A stretch of DNA of 64,000 bases from Gari tellinella (Eukaryota > Mollusca > Bivalvia > Cardiida > Psammobiidae). This document shows, in pieces, positions 33,519-45,943 of this stretch. Below the pieces are notes generated by a model, which searched no databases, had not been told where the DNA came from, and was given only the letters and a program-made list of their open reading frames with translations. The stretch covers positions 25,121,550 to 25,185,549 of the forward strand of contig OV277864.1 of the NCBI GenBank assembly GCA_922989275.2, read 5' to 3'. The position numbers and the translations under genes are program-made. Each line of letters starts with the position of its first letter. The first letter of the stretch is position 1.

Positions 33519-33765
33519 ACCTGCATGAGCGCATGTATGCCTCTGGCGAATTTGTGATAACTGTTTTGTTCTCAAAGTAACTGCAGATTAATTAACCCCG
33601 AAGTTCGCCGCAGACGTCAGCTATTGCAGACAATTACATAGCTTGCCGAAGCCTGACATGTTTTATGGCTTCAACTGTTAGTAAACAAGGGAGATTTCGT
33701 CTGTTAACTGTGATGTCTGCAGCTAGTCTTATAGTTGGTTAATGTCTGACTGCATTTCAGATGGA

Positions 33766-35391
33766 CAGTACTCCCTCCCTACAACGACCCTCCCAACAAT
33801 GACTCCTTCCTAACAACGACCCTACCAACAACGACTCCCTCCCTACAACGGCCCTCCCAACATCGACTCACTCCCTACAACGACCCTCCAAACAACGACC
33901 CTCCTTACAATGACCCTCAACAACGACTCCTTCCTAACAACGACCCTCCCAACAACGACTCCCTCCCTACAACGACCTTCCCAACAATGACTCCTTCCTT
34001 ACAACGACCCTACCAACAACGACTCCCTCCCTACAACGGCCCTCCCAACATCGACTCACTCCCTACAACGACTCTCCAAACAACGACCCTCCTTACAATG
34101 ACCCTCAACAACGACTCCTTCCTAACAACGACCCTCCCAACAACGACACCCTCCCTACAACGACCTTCCCAACAATGACTCCTTCCTTACAACGACCCTA
34201 CCAACAACGACTCTCTCCCTACAACGGCCCTCCCAACATAGACTCTCTCCCTACAACGACCCTCCAAACAACGACCCCTCCTTACAATGACCCTCAACAA
34301 CGACTCCTTCCTAACAACGACCATCCCAACTACGACTCCCTCATTACAACGACCCTACCAACAATGACACCTTCCTAACAACGACCCTACCAACAACGAC
34401 TCTCTCCCTACAACGGCCCTCCAAACATCGACTCACTCCCTACAACGACCCTCCAAACAACGACCCCTCCATACAATGACCCTCAACAACGACTCCTTCC
34501 TAACAACGACCCTCCCAACATCGACTCCCTCCCTACAACGACCCTCCCAACAATGACTCCTTCCTAACAACGACCCTACCAACAACGACTCTCTCCCTAC
34601 AACGGCCCTCCCAACATCGACTCACTCCCTACAACGACCCTCCAAACAACGACCCCTCCTTACAATGACCCTCAACAACGACTCCTTCCTAACAACGACC
34701 CTCCCAACAACGACTCCCTCCTTACAACGACCCTACCAACAATGACTCCTTCCTAACAACGACCCTACCAACAACGACTCCCTCCCTACAACGGCCCTCC
34801 CAACATCGACTCACTCCCTACAACGACCCTCCAAACAACGACCCTACCAACAACGACTCCCTCCCTACAACGGCCCTCCCAATATCGACTCACTCCCTAC
34901 AACGACCCTCCAAACAACGACCCCTCCTTACACTGACCCTCAACAACGACTCCTTCCTAACAACGACCCTCCCAACAACGATTCCCTCCTTACAACGACC
35001 CTACCAACAATGACTCCCTCCTTACAACGACCCTACCAACAACGACTCCCTCCTAACAACGACCCTCCCAACAACGACTCCCTTCTAACAATGAACCCTG
35101 CCGCAGTTTCATAAACAGAACAATTATGACTTACGTTTTAATGCTGCAATATCGTATGCTTAAAGTTGTCGTCTTTACATATAAGTGGACATTTTGATAG
35201 AATAAATATAATAACGATTGACGAACAGCTTGAATCCAGATCAGTTGCCGCGAAACGCGGCGTATGATCTGGATTCAAGTTGTTTGCAAATGTAAGCCAA
35301 GTCTTAATTTGCCCTCTCTATAACGACGCCCTCCGAACAACACACACACTATGTGTCTCCCATTAGGTGTCGTTGTAGAGAGGGAGAACTG
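33766..35391. mobile_element. TA-B MITE with minisatellite, unit B copy
   Basis: Equivalent of 28358-29983, array 33769-35098. Its last monomers read aacgactccctcc where units A and C have aacgatttcctcc. Confidence 0.9.
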
Positions 35392-36238
35392 TACCACCAT
35401 AGTGCTAAATAGCTGTATATGTATCTAGATAAGACTCACTACTAAGCATGTTACAGCGGAGAAGATGTTATTTTTCCCTGTTTAAACGCAAATTAAACGC
35501 AAACGCAATGCAGAAAAATGTAGAAAATGTATTTATTTTTTAAGAATTTATTTTTAACACGTTGGAGTCTGATCTAGCTCCAAACTGTTTGAAACAGACA
35601 GAATAGTTTAAGCATAACCGCGTTTGTTGAGAAATAATGCTTTACTTTCAGCCTGCTTTAAGCTATTAACTGCTAGAATAAGCAAAGTATTACATATGAC
35701 ACATATTTATTACGGTATAATTTGGAACTATTTTCTTCAGCGGATGAATAAAACGAATGTGCTAAAATTCGCTTTTATAAGGGAAAGGGTTAAGCAACCA
35801 CTTGTCTGAAATACTAAGACAAAGCTATGGAGGAATTGGTTAACTTTGGTTCTTTTGAATGCATTCTTTACACGTAGAGGACACTGGCAGACTGGTAATT
35901 GGATTGTGTCTTGGTAATTACCATACGGGGAATGGTGTAAAACTACTGGTAATTTAGTTGTCGCGTGCGCCATGATTTACGTTAATTAATCATCGTCAGG
36001 GTAACATTTTCAACTAATGCCCTAAGATTAGTAGTTTACATTTGCTGTGATCCAAATAAGCCAAACACAAAAATAAATGCAATCAAGTTTTGGAGCAACA
36101 CCGAAGTATTTTGGACCTGGGCAGTGGGCCAGACTTTTACCAATAAAATCATTAATGGTAAACATTCATGCCAATTGCAAACAGTTTTGAGCCTGGTCAG
36201 ACGCCGTTGTCATGAATAAACATCTCGTTACACGGCTT

Positions 36239-36454
36239 ATAACCTCTGCACTGCCTTGTCGCGAGTAATAGTTATTTTCAATCAGCTCGTCGGATCCTGA
36301 TCAAACGCCGCGTAACACGGTGTCTAATCATGATCCAAACGGTTTGAATTCATTACAATATTTTTTAAGCCAAAATACCTAAAATATAAAAATGAGAAAA
36401 GAACGCAGACGATCAATGTTTTAAATTGATGACGTCATGGAAGTAAAGGGTTAA
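36239..36454. mobile_element. TTAA-A MITE, unit C copy
   Basis: Equivalent of 24714-24929; TGACGTCA at 36430-36437. Confidence 0.75.
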
Positions 36455-36932
36455 ATCGCTAATATTTTATACAGATATATATAATATTATGGTTTGCAAA
36501 CATATGATGTCTGCAATTATACTCAGAGTGTGTGCTTCTGCGTTTCTTTCATACAATATCCCCAGAAGGTCGAACCATTTCGATCAGAAAATCAGGCATC
36601 TGTATACAAACTATTTGCAGCAGTTTTTACAAATTTGTGAACGTATCAAAATGAAGGTAAAAAAACATGTTTTCGCCTAAATTCTGTATTTCAGCCATAC
36701 AGCCAAACAAAACATTAACTGAGATGTTACTGTTTTGCCAGCAGACCAAAATGTCATGACAACAACACTTATACATGTATTTTACCAGACAGTTGATCAC
36801 AAGAAAGACAGTTTCCCATTCGCTGCCTACGACTACTGCAGCGATTATTTGCAAACAGTTTGGATCCTGCTCAGATGCCGCATTACTCAAACTGTTTGGC
36901 ACTCATTGCAATATTTCCTAAGTCAAAATACC

Positions 36933-37184
36933 TTAACCCATTACCCCATAAATACGCCTTTTTACGCCTTTAATTAATTCCTCTACTGAAGAAAATAGTT
37001 CCAATTTATACTGTCACAAATAAATATCATAAGAAATAATTTCTATATTCTAGCAAATAAGAGCTTTAAGCAGGTTGAAAGTAAAGCAGAATGCGCCCTA
37101 AGGCGCATTCTGCTTTACTTTTAACCTGCTTTAAGAGGTCACATATCTTCAAAACTAGAAACAGGATATGGGGTAATGGGTTAA
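36933..37184. mobile_element. TTAA-B in TTAA-A, unit C copy
   Basis: Equivalent of 25408-25659; host CRE-like site intact at 37231-37238. Confidence 0.9.
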
Positions 37185-37362
37185 ATCTAAGATAGAAAAA
37201 CAAAAGCAGACGACAATTCTTTAAAATAGATGACGTCAAGGCAGTGAAGGGGTTAAGACCACAGAAGGTCAGACGGACTAACAAATGTTACTTTCAACAC
37301 CTCTTACACGGTTATTCAATCCGTCGTGTATTTAGCGGCCACTCGTTGAAATAGCAAGTTTT

Positions 37363-37465
37363 CAGGGCTACCATTTCTCCGGATTTCTTGCTTAAGCAAT
37401 CGCGCCTGAAAAATAGAAAACTCGAAAATCTTAGGAGTTTTCATGATTAGCTTATGGCAGCCTTG
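37363..37465. mobile_element. GCT MITE, unit C copy
   Basis: Equivalent of 25838-25940. Confidence 0.75.
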
Positions 37466-37525
37466 AATATTGAATCCAAACTTGTTTTCCAGTCCTAATA
37501 GATCTATTTATATGTGAAAGTGTGG

Positions 37526-37777
37526 TTAACCCATTACCAGATAGCCTGTTTCTAGTTTTGAAAATAGGTGACTACTTAAAACAGGTTGAAAGTAAAGCAG
37601 AATGCGCCTTATGGCGCATTCTGCTTTACTTTCAGCCTGCTTTAAGCTATTACCTGCTAGAATAAGGAAATTATTAAATATAACACATATTCATTACGGT
37701 ATAATTTGGAACTATTTTTTTCAGCGGATGAATAAAATGCATGTGCTATAAGCCGCTTCTATAAGGGAAAGGGTTAA
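37526..37777. mobile_element. TTAA-B MITE, unit C copy
   Basis: Equivalent of 26001-26252. Confidence 0.9.
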
Positions 37778-37834
37778 AGTCAGCTCTGACTGTATTTAAT
37801 TTGAAATAAAACAGAGAAATAGCATGTAGTTACA

Positions 37835-38274
37835 TTTGAACAGACATTATTTCCCAATAGACGCGTGCGTGCTAAAACTATCTATTTTCATGGCAAACAG
37901 GTTGGAGCCAGATCAGATGCGAGATAAGCCGGTGTCTCATCTGTATCAAAACTATTTGCCATTCAGATTATAAAACACTCCTCAGCATTTTCAATAGCCA
38001 TTCATTCACTGCCTTAATTTCAATGTGTTTGTGTTTCGTTTAACCCATCTATACCCAGCGGATTGTTCCATGTTAATATATTTGATGCGTCCAATTTTTT
38101 TTATCAAAGGGATGCCTGGTCAACATTTTCATTTTCATATTATTTTATATTGAAATTCCTATTAGCAAACAGTGTAGACTCTGATCAGAGTCTACACTGT
38201 TTGCCTATGTCCCATATATATGGGATCGTGGGCACAAATGGGTTCAACGAGAAAGAGTAATGCCTTCTCTACTA
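37835..38274. mobile_element. TA-A with TTAA-D, unit C copy
   Basis: Equivalent of 26310-26749; TTAA-D at 38040-38247. Confidence 0.75.
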
Positions 38275-38345
38275 CAACAGCGAGCTGCTTATTGTAGAAA
38301 GAATAATTGCCAAAATGTTCAAGAACGTTTTTTTCAGTGTTTGTT

Positions 38346-38597
38346 TTAACTCATTGAGCCCTAGTGACGAATATATGCGTCTTTTACCGAATATGTACCT
38401 GTGAAGAGTACGCTTGTCCTATGCAAACAGTAAAGTCCCTGATCAGAGGGCTCCTGCAGGAGCCCTCTGATCAGGGACTTCACTGTTTGTCATTTTGCAA
38501 TTTATTACAAAAAAACAACCCTAAATAGTCTAAAATGGACCAGCCTTTATTGCAAACTGGAATTTTCCATTAGAAGTTCCAGGGGATAATGAGTTAA
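38346..38597. mobile_element. TTAA-C MITE, unit C copy
   Basis: Equivalent of 26821-27072. Confidence 0.9.
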
Positions 38598-39435
38598 AGG
38601 TTTAACGGTCGAGTTCCCTATTCGGTGTGTGCGTTATTCTACTGTTAATCAGTCTACTGAAGATCCACAGCACACATGTAGCTTAAATCTTCTTCTTTAG
38701 TACAGTAACATTTGGGACTAACAGGCTAATGTTAACAAAACTTAAATTGTCGTTTTTAGGGAAAGAGGAGTGAGAAAGGATGGGGAAGTTTGTTTTTATG
38801 ACAGAAGTAAACTTGAAACTATGTATGGTTTCATTTGGGAATTATTTTTTAATCTATTAAGGTTTATTTAGTACGAATAACCAATATACAAAAGGCAAAA
38901 CTATGAAAACTATGTACGTATTATAGAACAACATACTTAAAAACAGTGAAGTGAAAAATTAGGCCATCCGGGGATTTAATGTCAAATGGAACTTTTTAGA
39001 ATGAGGATAATTCCACTTTATATAGTAAATATTATTCACTTAAGTAAATATAGTCCATATTAAGGTTTGTACAATATTCTACAACATGCCAAACAGTGAA
39101 GACCCTGGTCAAAGGACTCTTATTGAGGAATCCTCTCAGCTGGATCTACATTGTTAGTAAAGAACAAGTTAACTTTTTACACTGTCGGTAAATGACACAT
39201 GTATACGGGTAACTTAGAGGTCATGTTTAGTTTTATGTCTTTCAACGCCACATTACCGTATGTTTAGAATATAGTTTTTTTCTCAAATCTAGATTGCCGT
39301 TTAGACTAAAGAAACTCTAACACGGTGGTTATGCGAATGGTAGCATTAACAGACAGAAAAATTTAATGTTCGTGAAATTGCTACATTGAAAGAGAAAGAT
39401 TTTTTGCAAGACCAGCGCTGAGACCACGATTTGCA

Positions 39436-39635
39436 TACCACCTTGACTGTCTAACCAATATTTTCAAACAGTTTGGAACCTGATCAGACACCGCGGTGTC
39501 TGATCAGGATCCAAACTGTTTGACATTGATTTCATACTTTCTCAAGCCAAAAATAACTAATATCAAATAAATTAGCAATACAAGCAGACGACAATTGTTG
39601 AAATAATATGACGTCATGACAGTGATTTAGGTTAA
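39436..39635. mobile_element. TTAA-A MITE, unit C copy
   Basis: Equivalent of 27911-28110; TGACGTCA at 39609-39616. Confidence 0.75.
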
Positions 39636-39882
39636 ACCTGCATGAGCGCATGTATGCCTCTGGCGAATTTGTGATAACTGTTTTGTTCTCAAAGTAACTG
39701 CAGATTAATTAACCCCGAAGTTCGCCGCAGACGTCAGCTATTGCAGACAATTACATAGCTTGCCGAAGCCTGACATGTTTTATGGCTTCAACTGTTAGTA
39801 AACAAGGGAGATTTCGTCTGTTAACTGTGATGTCTGCAGCTAGTCTTATAGTTGGTTAATGTCTGACTGCATTTCAGATGGA

Positions 39883-41508
39883 CAGTACTCCCTCCCTACA
39901 ACGACCCTCCCAACAATGACTCCTTCCTAACAACGACCCTACCAACAACGACTCCCTCCCTACAACGGCCCTCCCAACATCGACTCACTCCCTACAACGA
40001 CCCTCCAAACAACGACCCTCCTTACAATGACCCTCAACAACGACTCCTTCCTAACAACGACCCTCCCAACAACGACTCCCTCCCTACAACGACCTTCCCA
40101 ACAATGACTCCTTCCTTACAACGACCCTACCAACAACGACTCCCTCCCTACAACGGCCCTCCCAACATCGACTCACTCCCTACAACGACTCTCCAAACAA
40201 CGACCCTCCTTACAATGACCCTCAACAACGACTCCTTCCTAACAACGACCCTCCCAACAACGACACCCTCCCTACAACGACCTTCCCAACAATGACTCCT
40301 TCCTTACAACGACCCTACCAACAACGACTCTCTCCCTACAACGGCCCTCCCAACATAGACTCTCTCCCTACAACGACCTTCCAAACAACGACCCCTCCTT
40401 ACAATGACCCTCAACAACGACTCCTTCCTAACAACGACCATCCCAACTACGACTCCCTCATTACAACGACCCTACCAACAATGACACCTTCCTAACAACG
40501 ACCCTACCAACAACGACTCTCTCCCTACAACGGCCCTCCAAACATCGACTCACTCCCTACAACGACCCTCCAAACAACGACCCCTCCATACAATGACCCT
40601 CAACAACGACTCCTTCCTAACAACGACCCTCCCAACATCGACTCCCTCCCTACAACGACCCTCCCAACAATGACTCCTTCCTAACAACGACCTTACCAAC
40701 AACGACTCTCTCCCTACAACGGCCCTCCCAACATCGACTCACTCCCTACAACGACCCTCCAAACAACGACCCCTCCTTACAATGACCCTCAACAACGACT
40801 CCTTCCTAACAACGACCCTCCCAACAACGACTCCCTCCTTACAACGACCCTACCAACAATGACTCCTTCCTAACAACGACCCTACCAACAACGACTCCCT
40901 CCCTACAACGGCCCTCCCAACATCGACTTACTCCCTACAACGACCCTCCAAACAACGACCCTACCAACAACGACTCCCTCCCTACAACGGCCCTCCCAAC
41001 ATCGACTCACTCCCTACAACGACCCTCCAAACAACGACCCCTCCTTACACTGACCCTCAACAACGACTCCTTCCTAACAACGACCCTCCCAACAACGATT
41101 CCCTCCTTACAACGACCCTACCAACAATGACTCCCTCCTTACAACGACCCTACCAACAACGATTTCCTCCTAACAACGACCCTCCCAACAACGACTCCCT
41201 TCTAACAATGAACCCTGCCGCAGTTTCATAAACAGAACAATTATGACTTACGTTTTAATGCTGCAATATCGTATGCTTAAAGTTGTCGTCTTTACATATA
41301 AGTGGACATTTTGATAGAATAAATATAATAACGATTGACGAACAGCTTGAATCCAGATCAGTTGCCGCGAAACGCGGCGTATGATCTGGATTCAAGTTGT
41401 TTGCAAATGTAAGCCAAGTCTTAATTTGCCCTCTCTATAACGACGCCCTCCGAACAACACACACACTATGTGTCTCCCATTAGGTGTCGTTGTAGAGAGG
41501 GAGAACTG
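39883..41508. mobile_element. TA-B MITE with minisatellite, unit C copy
   Basis: Equivalent of 28358-29983, array 39886-41215. Private changes include gaccttccaaac near 40376 and gaccttaccaac near 40690. Confidence 0.9.
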
Positions 41509-41570
41509 TACCACCATAGTGCTAAATAGCTGTATATGTATCTAGATAAGACTCACTACTAAGCATGTTA

Positions 41571-41768
41571 CAGCGGAGAAGATGTTATTTTTCCCTGTTT
41601 AAACGCAAATTAAACGCAAACGCAATGCAGAAAAATGTAGAAAATGTATTTATTTTTTAAGAATTTATTTTTAACACGTTGGAGTCTGATCTAGCTCCAA
41701 ACTGTTTGAAACAGACAGAATAGTTTAAGCATAACCGCGTTTGTTGAGAAATAATGTATACTCCACTG
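41571..41768. mobile_element. TA-A MITE, complete copy at triplication end
   Basis: CAGCGGAGAAGATGTTATTT to TATACTCCACTG with TA on both sides. The right triplication breakpoint (41754) lies 14 bases before its end. Confidence 0.85.
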
Positions 41769-42091
41769 TACATAGGAAACACATTTACTCTCGCGAAAAA
41801 GTTGAAATGTTGTCAATTGCAAACAATTCGGGGCATAAAAAAGAAGAAACAAATCTAGCCTTCTGATCTGGCTCCGTCCGAATAGTTAAATGCTCATATT
41901 AAACATTCATTAACATGTTAAGTCTATGCCAGATCATTGTCATTTTATAAATTTACTGTAAGGCGATTGAAATCCATTGTCTGATTAGGCTCCAAACTGT
42001 TTGACACATTAATGATAATCATGCGGCAGAATTTTCAAAAAGCTTTTATTTTTTAAACACTTCTTGCATTGCTTTTGCATTTCGTTTCGCT

Positions 42092-42336
42092 TGGACATTT
42101 GAATCCTAGTCATGCATCATAAGCGCCCCTATGCAGACAGTGAATATTTCAAGAGTACACTTTCCTATGTAAAAAGTAAAAACCCAGATCAGATGGCTCC
42201 TCTATGAGCCCTCTGATCAGGATGTTCACTTTTTATCACATTGCAATGCATTGAGCAAAGTATCTTAAATATGGACTAGACTAAATTGGAAAAATACTTA
42301 AATTGTCCTTTTGAATTTCAGGGAGAAAATACTTAA
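42092..42336. mobile_element. TTAA-C MITE, worn
   Basis: atttgaatcctagtcatgc start, agggagaaaatacttaa end. Core at about 42168-42237 (ccagatcagatggctcctc / gagccctctgatcagg). Confidence 0.6.
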
Positions 42337-42574
42337 GGGAAGGAATCACATCTAAGGTCTTCTCAACTGTATCTTGTCTGTATTGATCAACCACCAGGCA
42401 ATTTTCCCGGAGCTGAATAAAGCAAAATAATCTGATTGTCGCGTGCGTACAGCTTTGGTTTAATTCATCATTGGAAAAAGATCTTTGTATAAATTCCCCA
42501 GAGGATTGTACACGTTGACGCTGATTTTAATCTTTTTAAAATAGAACACTGTTTGTATAGCATTAAAATCACTT

Positions 42575-42640
42575 ACAGTCGTGAAAACGTTATTCTTTCC
42601 TGTTTAATCGAAACTAAACGCAAACACAATATAATTAAGT
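42575..42640. mobile_element. Solo TA-A end
   Basis: TA then CAGTCGTGAAAACGTTATTC, then tttcctgtttaatcgaaac. No core and no right end. Confidence 0.5.
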
Positions 42641-42984
42641 GAAGGAACTTAAAGTGTTTCTTGAAAATATTAGCGACGTGTTTTAATCTGGGTTTCAAGA
42701 TTTGGGCGAGAAGCTCATTTATATTTTTGGTAAAAAGTATAACTTTCATGAACATAACAAACGAGCATAACAATACACGTGAACTGAGAATGTATATTTC
42801 TATTAAAAGGGTTTAGAGCAGATAAATGTACAATATGATACTTATGTTGGCATAACTTGTATAATATTCGGTTTAGGCCTGTAGAAAGGATTAAACCGGA
42901 ATTTAATCATTGCTACGTGTTATTTTCTAGACTTTATGCCCTGCTGACAGAGATGTCTCCTTGACACGATTGTAAAAGAAATGT
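42641..42984. other. No recognisable feature
   Basis: AT-rich sequence without repeats or coding signals. Confidence 0.4.
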
Positions 42985-43192
42985 TTAACCGTTCAATCGC
43001 CAACTTAAAAATTGGTAATCAATTTGAATTCTTATCAGATACCAAGTTAATCTGTATCTAATAAGAATCCAATCTGATTGGCACTCGTCTCTATGTTTCT
43101 TCAGTTTACAGCCACTTTATACTGTATTAAATTCTAACTGAAAACTTGCATACGACAACTGTAAAGCAGACGATTTAAATCCCTATCATGCT
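42985..43192. mobile_element. Divergent TTAA-A MITE
   Basis: aaccgttcaatcgcc start. Palindrome about 43018-43081 with an unusual centre (ttcttatcagatacca / tgtatctaataagaa). The flank cactcgtctctatgtttctt and cagacgatttaaat match the family. Confidence 0.5.
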
Positions 43193-43382
43193 GAATTGTC
43201 GTCTGCTTCAAATTGATCAATTTGCGAAAAAACCTTTTTTTTAAATTGAGGAAAATTTGAATATGAGTGACAAACAGTTTGGCTGGAGATCAGACGTCGC
43301 GTTACGCGGCGTATGATCTCGATCCAAACTGTTTGCAAATGACGTGCTTAGCAAAGCGCGAAATTTGCAAATAAAGGGTTAA
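43193..43382. mobile_element. TTAA-A MITE
   Basis: gaattgtcgtctgcttcaaa to aaataaagggttaa. Core I 43271-43335 with a few mismatches. Confidence 0.75.
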
Positions 43383-43679
43383 TGCAGGAGAAGGGTTTAC
43401 AGATTCAAATCTAAGGAAACACTCTGTCAGTCTCTAGGGAATCAGTACAAAGTTCGATTTGCCAATGACGAAGCAACGCCAGTGGCACGCGACAATCAAA
43501 TTAGCATTGCCCTATTCAGTATCAATAAGAAGGCTTTCTGTCAATCAATGCCAGTGTGATAGTAGACACAATGTTTCTGTGTTGTTACATTGTGTATGCT
43601 GGAAGTGAGATAGAAGGAGTGGATCGACTGTCTGAAAGGAAACCAATAATGCATGATTACCATTTATCATACTGTGGTA

Positions 43680-44066
43680 CAGTACCGAAGACGTTTCTTC
43701 CAGTTTAACCCATTACCCCATAAATACGCCTTTTACGCCTCTAATTTCACTGAAGAAAATAGTTATACTTCTTATAGTAAAGGATATGCATCGTAAGATA
43801 TATATTCTATATTCTAGGAGATGGTAGCTCAAAGCAGGCTGAAATTAAAGCAGAATGTGCTTTAAGGCACGTTCTGCTTTATTTTTAACCTGCTTTAAAT
43901 GATCATCTTTTTGTAAGGCTAGAAACAGGCTATGGGGGAATGGGTTAAACGAAACGAAAACCTCAAACGATTAGCAGAAAAATGTACAAAAGGGAAGCTT
44001 TTCGAAATTGTCGACGATTTCTTTATTTCTGATAGGCAAACAGTTTCGAGCCTTAAGGAGACTTTT
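43680..44066. mobile_element. TA-A MITE hosting TTAA-B
   Basis: TA then cagtaccgaagacg, ttcttccagt; after the insert acgaaacgaaaacctc and a partial core I (44037-44057). The insert is in the family's GTTTAAAC site, the same target used at 26515. Confidence 0.7.
43705..43948. mobile_element. TTAA-B MITE nested in TA-A
   Basis: TTAACCCATTACCCCATAAA to CTATGGGGGAATGGGTTAA. Core II 43828-43899. Confidence 0.85.
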
Positions 44067-44220
44067 GCTTGACATTTGGTCTGCTTTAATCTACCATCTG
44101 CACTATAAGAGGAAATATACCTCATGGTGCATAATTCATCACTTATAAAATGGAACTATTTTCTTTAGTGAGAGAATACAATAAATGCTTACAAAGGAGT
44201 ATATATTGGGAAATGGGTGA
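44067..44220. mobile_element. TTAA-B remnant
   Basis: tctgctttaatctaccat, aaatggaactattttcttta and ttgggaaatgggtga follow the family's right half. Confidence 0.5.
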
Positions 44221-44350
44221 AAACGGAAATCAAAACAATAATTTCCTTCATTGTTAGACATAGTTGAATGTTAGACGCATATACCTTGATTTATTTTGGT
44301 GTGATTGTAGACCATTTAGATAAAGATCACCTACCGAAATAATAATTCAC

Positions 44351-44370
44351 AGACAGTTTGCAAACTGTCT
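44351..44370. repeat. Perfect 20-bp palindrome
   Basis: AGACAGTTTGCAAACTGTCT. It resembles the outermost arm ends of core I joined directly, which would be a fully collapsed core. Confidence 0.5.
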
Positions 44371-44465
44371 GGCAAAACATCTGATTGGCTAAGATATAAA
44401 TATAGCCTTTTACTGGCTACGCTATCGTCTGGTTCAACGTTGTCGTTTGCTGTAAAACAGATTTA

Positions 44466-45105
44466 CAGTGCTCCTTCCCTACAACGACTCAGCCAGCAAC
44501 GATTCCCTCCTTACAACAAAGCTTACCGCTCTTCCCCAAGACAAAAAAAGTATGTCCAACGTTTTCACGGATGCTATGTCGTCTGCTTAAAATCTTCTTC
44601 TGCTGTTTGTCTCAAAGTCACCTATTTGACAATTTGACATAAAGAAACATACTGACGAGTGGTAAACAGCTTGAATCAAAATCAGACGCCGCGATACGCG
44701 GCGTCAGATCTGGATTCAAGCCGTTTACATATGTTTTATTTGTTATTTTTTTACGTCGCTTTTTACAGTATTTCAGTCAAATCGCGACGTCCAGCTTATT
44801 ACGGGTGGATGAAGAACCAGAAGCCCTTTATGCACTGTTTCAGACATAAATCGGCAACTGGGTAGAACCACCGACCTTCCGCAAACCAGTTGGAAGGCTT
44901 CCCCACATGAAAAGGCCGAACGACCCGACTGGGATTCGAACACACAGCGGTGAGGAGCTTAGTGATGTAAGTCACAGTGACTATACCACTAGGCCACGGA
45001 GGCCCCGTCAAGCTGTAAGTCAAATTCTCTCCTTACAACGACTCCCTCCGATCAATGCTCATATTGTTGTCTCCCAATTGGTGTCGTTGTAGAGAGGGAA
45101 CACTG
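44466..45105. mobile_element. TA-B MITE interrupted by a SINE
   Basis: CAGTGCTCCTTCCCTACAAC to GAGAGGGAACACTG, TA on both sides. Core I 44663-44727 (GCTTGAATCAAAATCAGACG). The SINE lies just right of the core. Confidence 0.85.
44733..45006 (-). mobile_element. tRNA-derived SINE nested in TA-B
   Basis: Same subfamily as 17540-17822: 5' GGGGCCTCCGTGG at 45006, A box 44975-44989, B box GTTCGAATCCC 44931-44941, tail gcgacgtaaaaaaataac. A worn duplication around CAGCTTGA / CGGCTTGA flanks it. Confidence 0.85.
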
Positions 45106-45114
45106 TATGTCGTT

Positions 45115-45203
45115 AAAACGATCGAATAGTTTGGATCTAGATCAGACTTAGTCTTGATTAGAATCAAAACTGTATGCACGATCGGCAGGCATGGAGCTAA
45201 GAA
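45115..45203. mobile_element. TTAA-A remnant
   Basis: Shortened core (gtttggatctagatcagac) and the right flank cgatcggcaggcatgg. Confidence 0.5.
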
Positions 45204-45397
45204 TACATAGGATTTTTACTGATACTTTATCTCACCTATCGAATGTCAGACGGTATAAGTAATGCAACATTCGTTTTTGCGAAATTCTTGCTGAACCAAA
45301 TATCGAAAAAAGTGCCTAACAGTTTGGATTTGTTTAAACACGAAATAATAAATATCTTTCTCAATGTAGAGAGTAACGTCTTCAGAGTGATATGTAT
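45204..45397. other. No recognisable feature
   Basis: Short gap holding a chance open frame only. Confidence 0.35.
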
Positions 45398-45632
45398 AGT
45401 AGAGAGTACGTTATTCGTATCCGTTTAAACGCAAACACATGACGATAAAACTTAGAAAATAACAACCTTTTGACAATTGTGATTATCTATTTGAATCTGA
45501 GTGACAAACAGTTTGAAGCCTGATCAGACGCCAGGTTGCCCGGCGTCTGATCTTGCTCTTAATTGATTGCAATGGAAATAATAGTTTTAGCGTACACGCG
45601 ATCATTGGGAAAGAATAACGTTTTGTGCACTG
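45398..45632. mobile_element. TA-A MITE
   Basis: agtagagagtacgttattc to AACGTTTTGTGCACTG followed by TA. Core I 45505-45569 with a worn right arm. Confidence 0.8.
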
Positions 45633-45737
45633 TAGCTGTGTCTGACAGCGTATTTGGTCTGAATTGACCGTTTCAGTCAGGACAACGTCTGCTTTACATG
45701 GTCGTCGGCGAACTCCAAAATGGGCCATTGTGTACTA

Positions 45738-45943
45738 CAGTAAAACCTCGCTATTACGACCACTAAAACGAAGGCTAATTGAGTGTATAATAGACAGGTG
45801 ACAGCTTAAAGCAAGGTTACAGTGAAACAGAAAGCTCCTATAGGAGCTTTCTGTTTCACTGTAACCTTGCTTTAAGCGGTCACCTATCGTAAACACCCTA
45901 ATAATTAACATAATTTAGTGGTCGTAATAGCGAGGTTTTACTG
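45738..45943. mobile_element. TA-C MITE, intact
   Basis: CAGTAAAACCTCGCTATTAC to GCGAGGTTTTACTG, TA on both sides, 206 bp. Core II 45805-45876 is a perfect palindrome of two 36-nt arms without a loop (CTTAAAGCAAGGTTACAGTG start). Confidence 0.92.

Larger units (their letters stand above)
30230..35637 (+). repeat. Tandem triplication, unit B (5408 bp)
   Basis: Matches unit A at an offset of +6117 up to 30480, then +5408. A 709-bp segment (unit A 24364-25072) is missing, with the trinucleotide GGC at both edges. The deletion removes the TTAA-A of 24714-24929. All other unit A elements are kept at offset +5408. Confidence 0.92.
35638..41754 (+). repeat. Tandem triplication, unit C (6117 bp)
   Basis: Matches unit A at a constant offset of +11525, including the 709 bp missing from unit B. 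It is followed by tatactccactgta, the true end of the TA-A element cut in units A and B. The pre-duplication locus therefore ran from a complete TTAA-B (24016) to a complete TA-A (41768). Confidence 0.92.
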
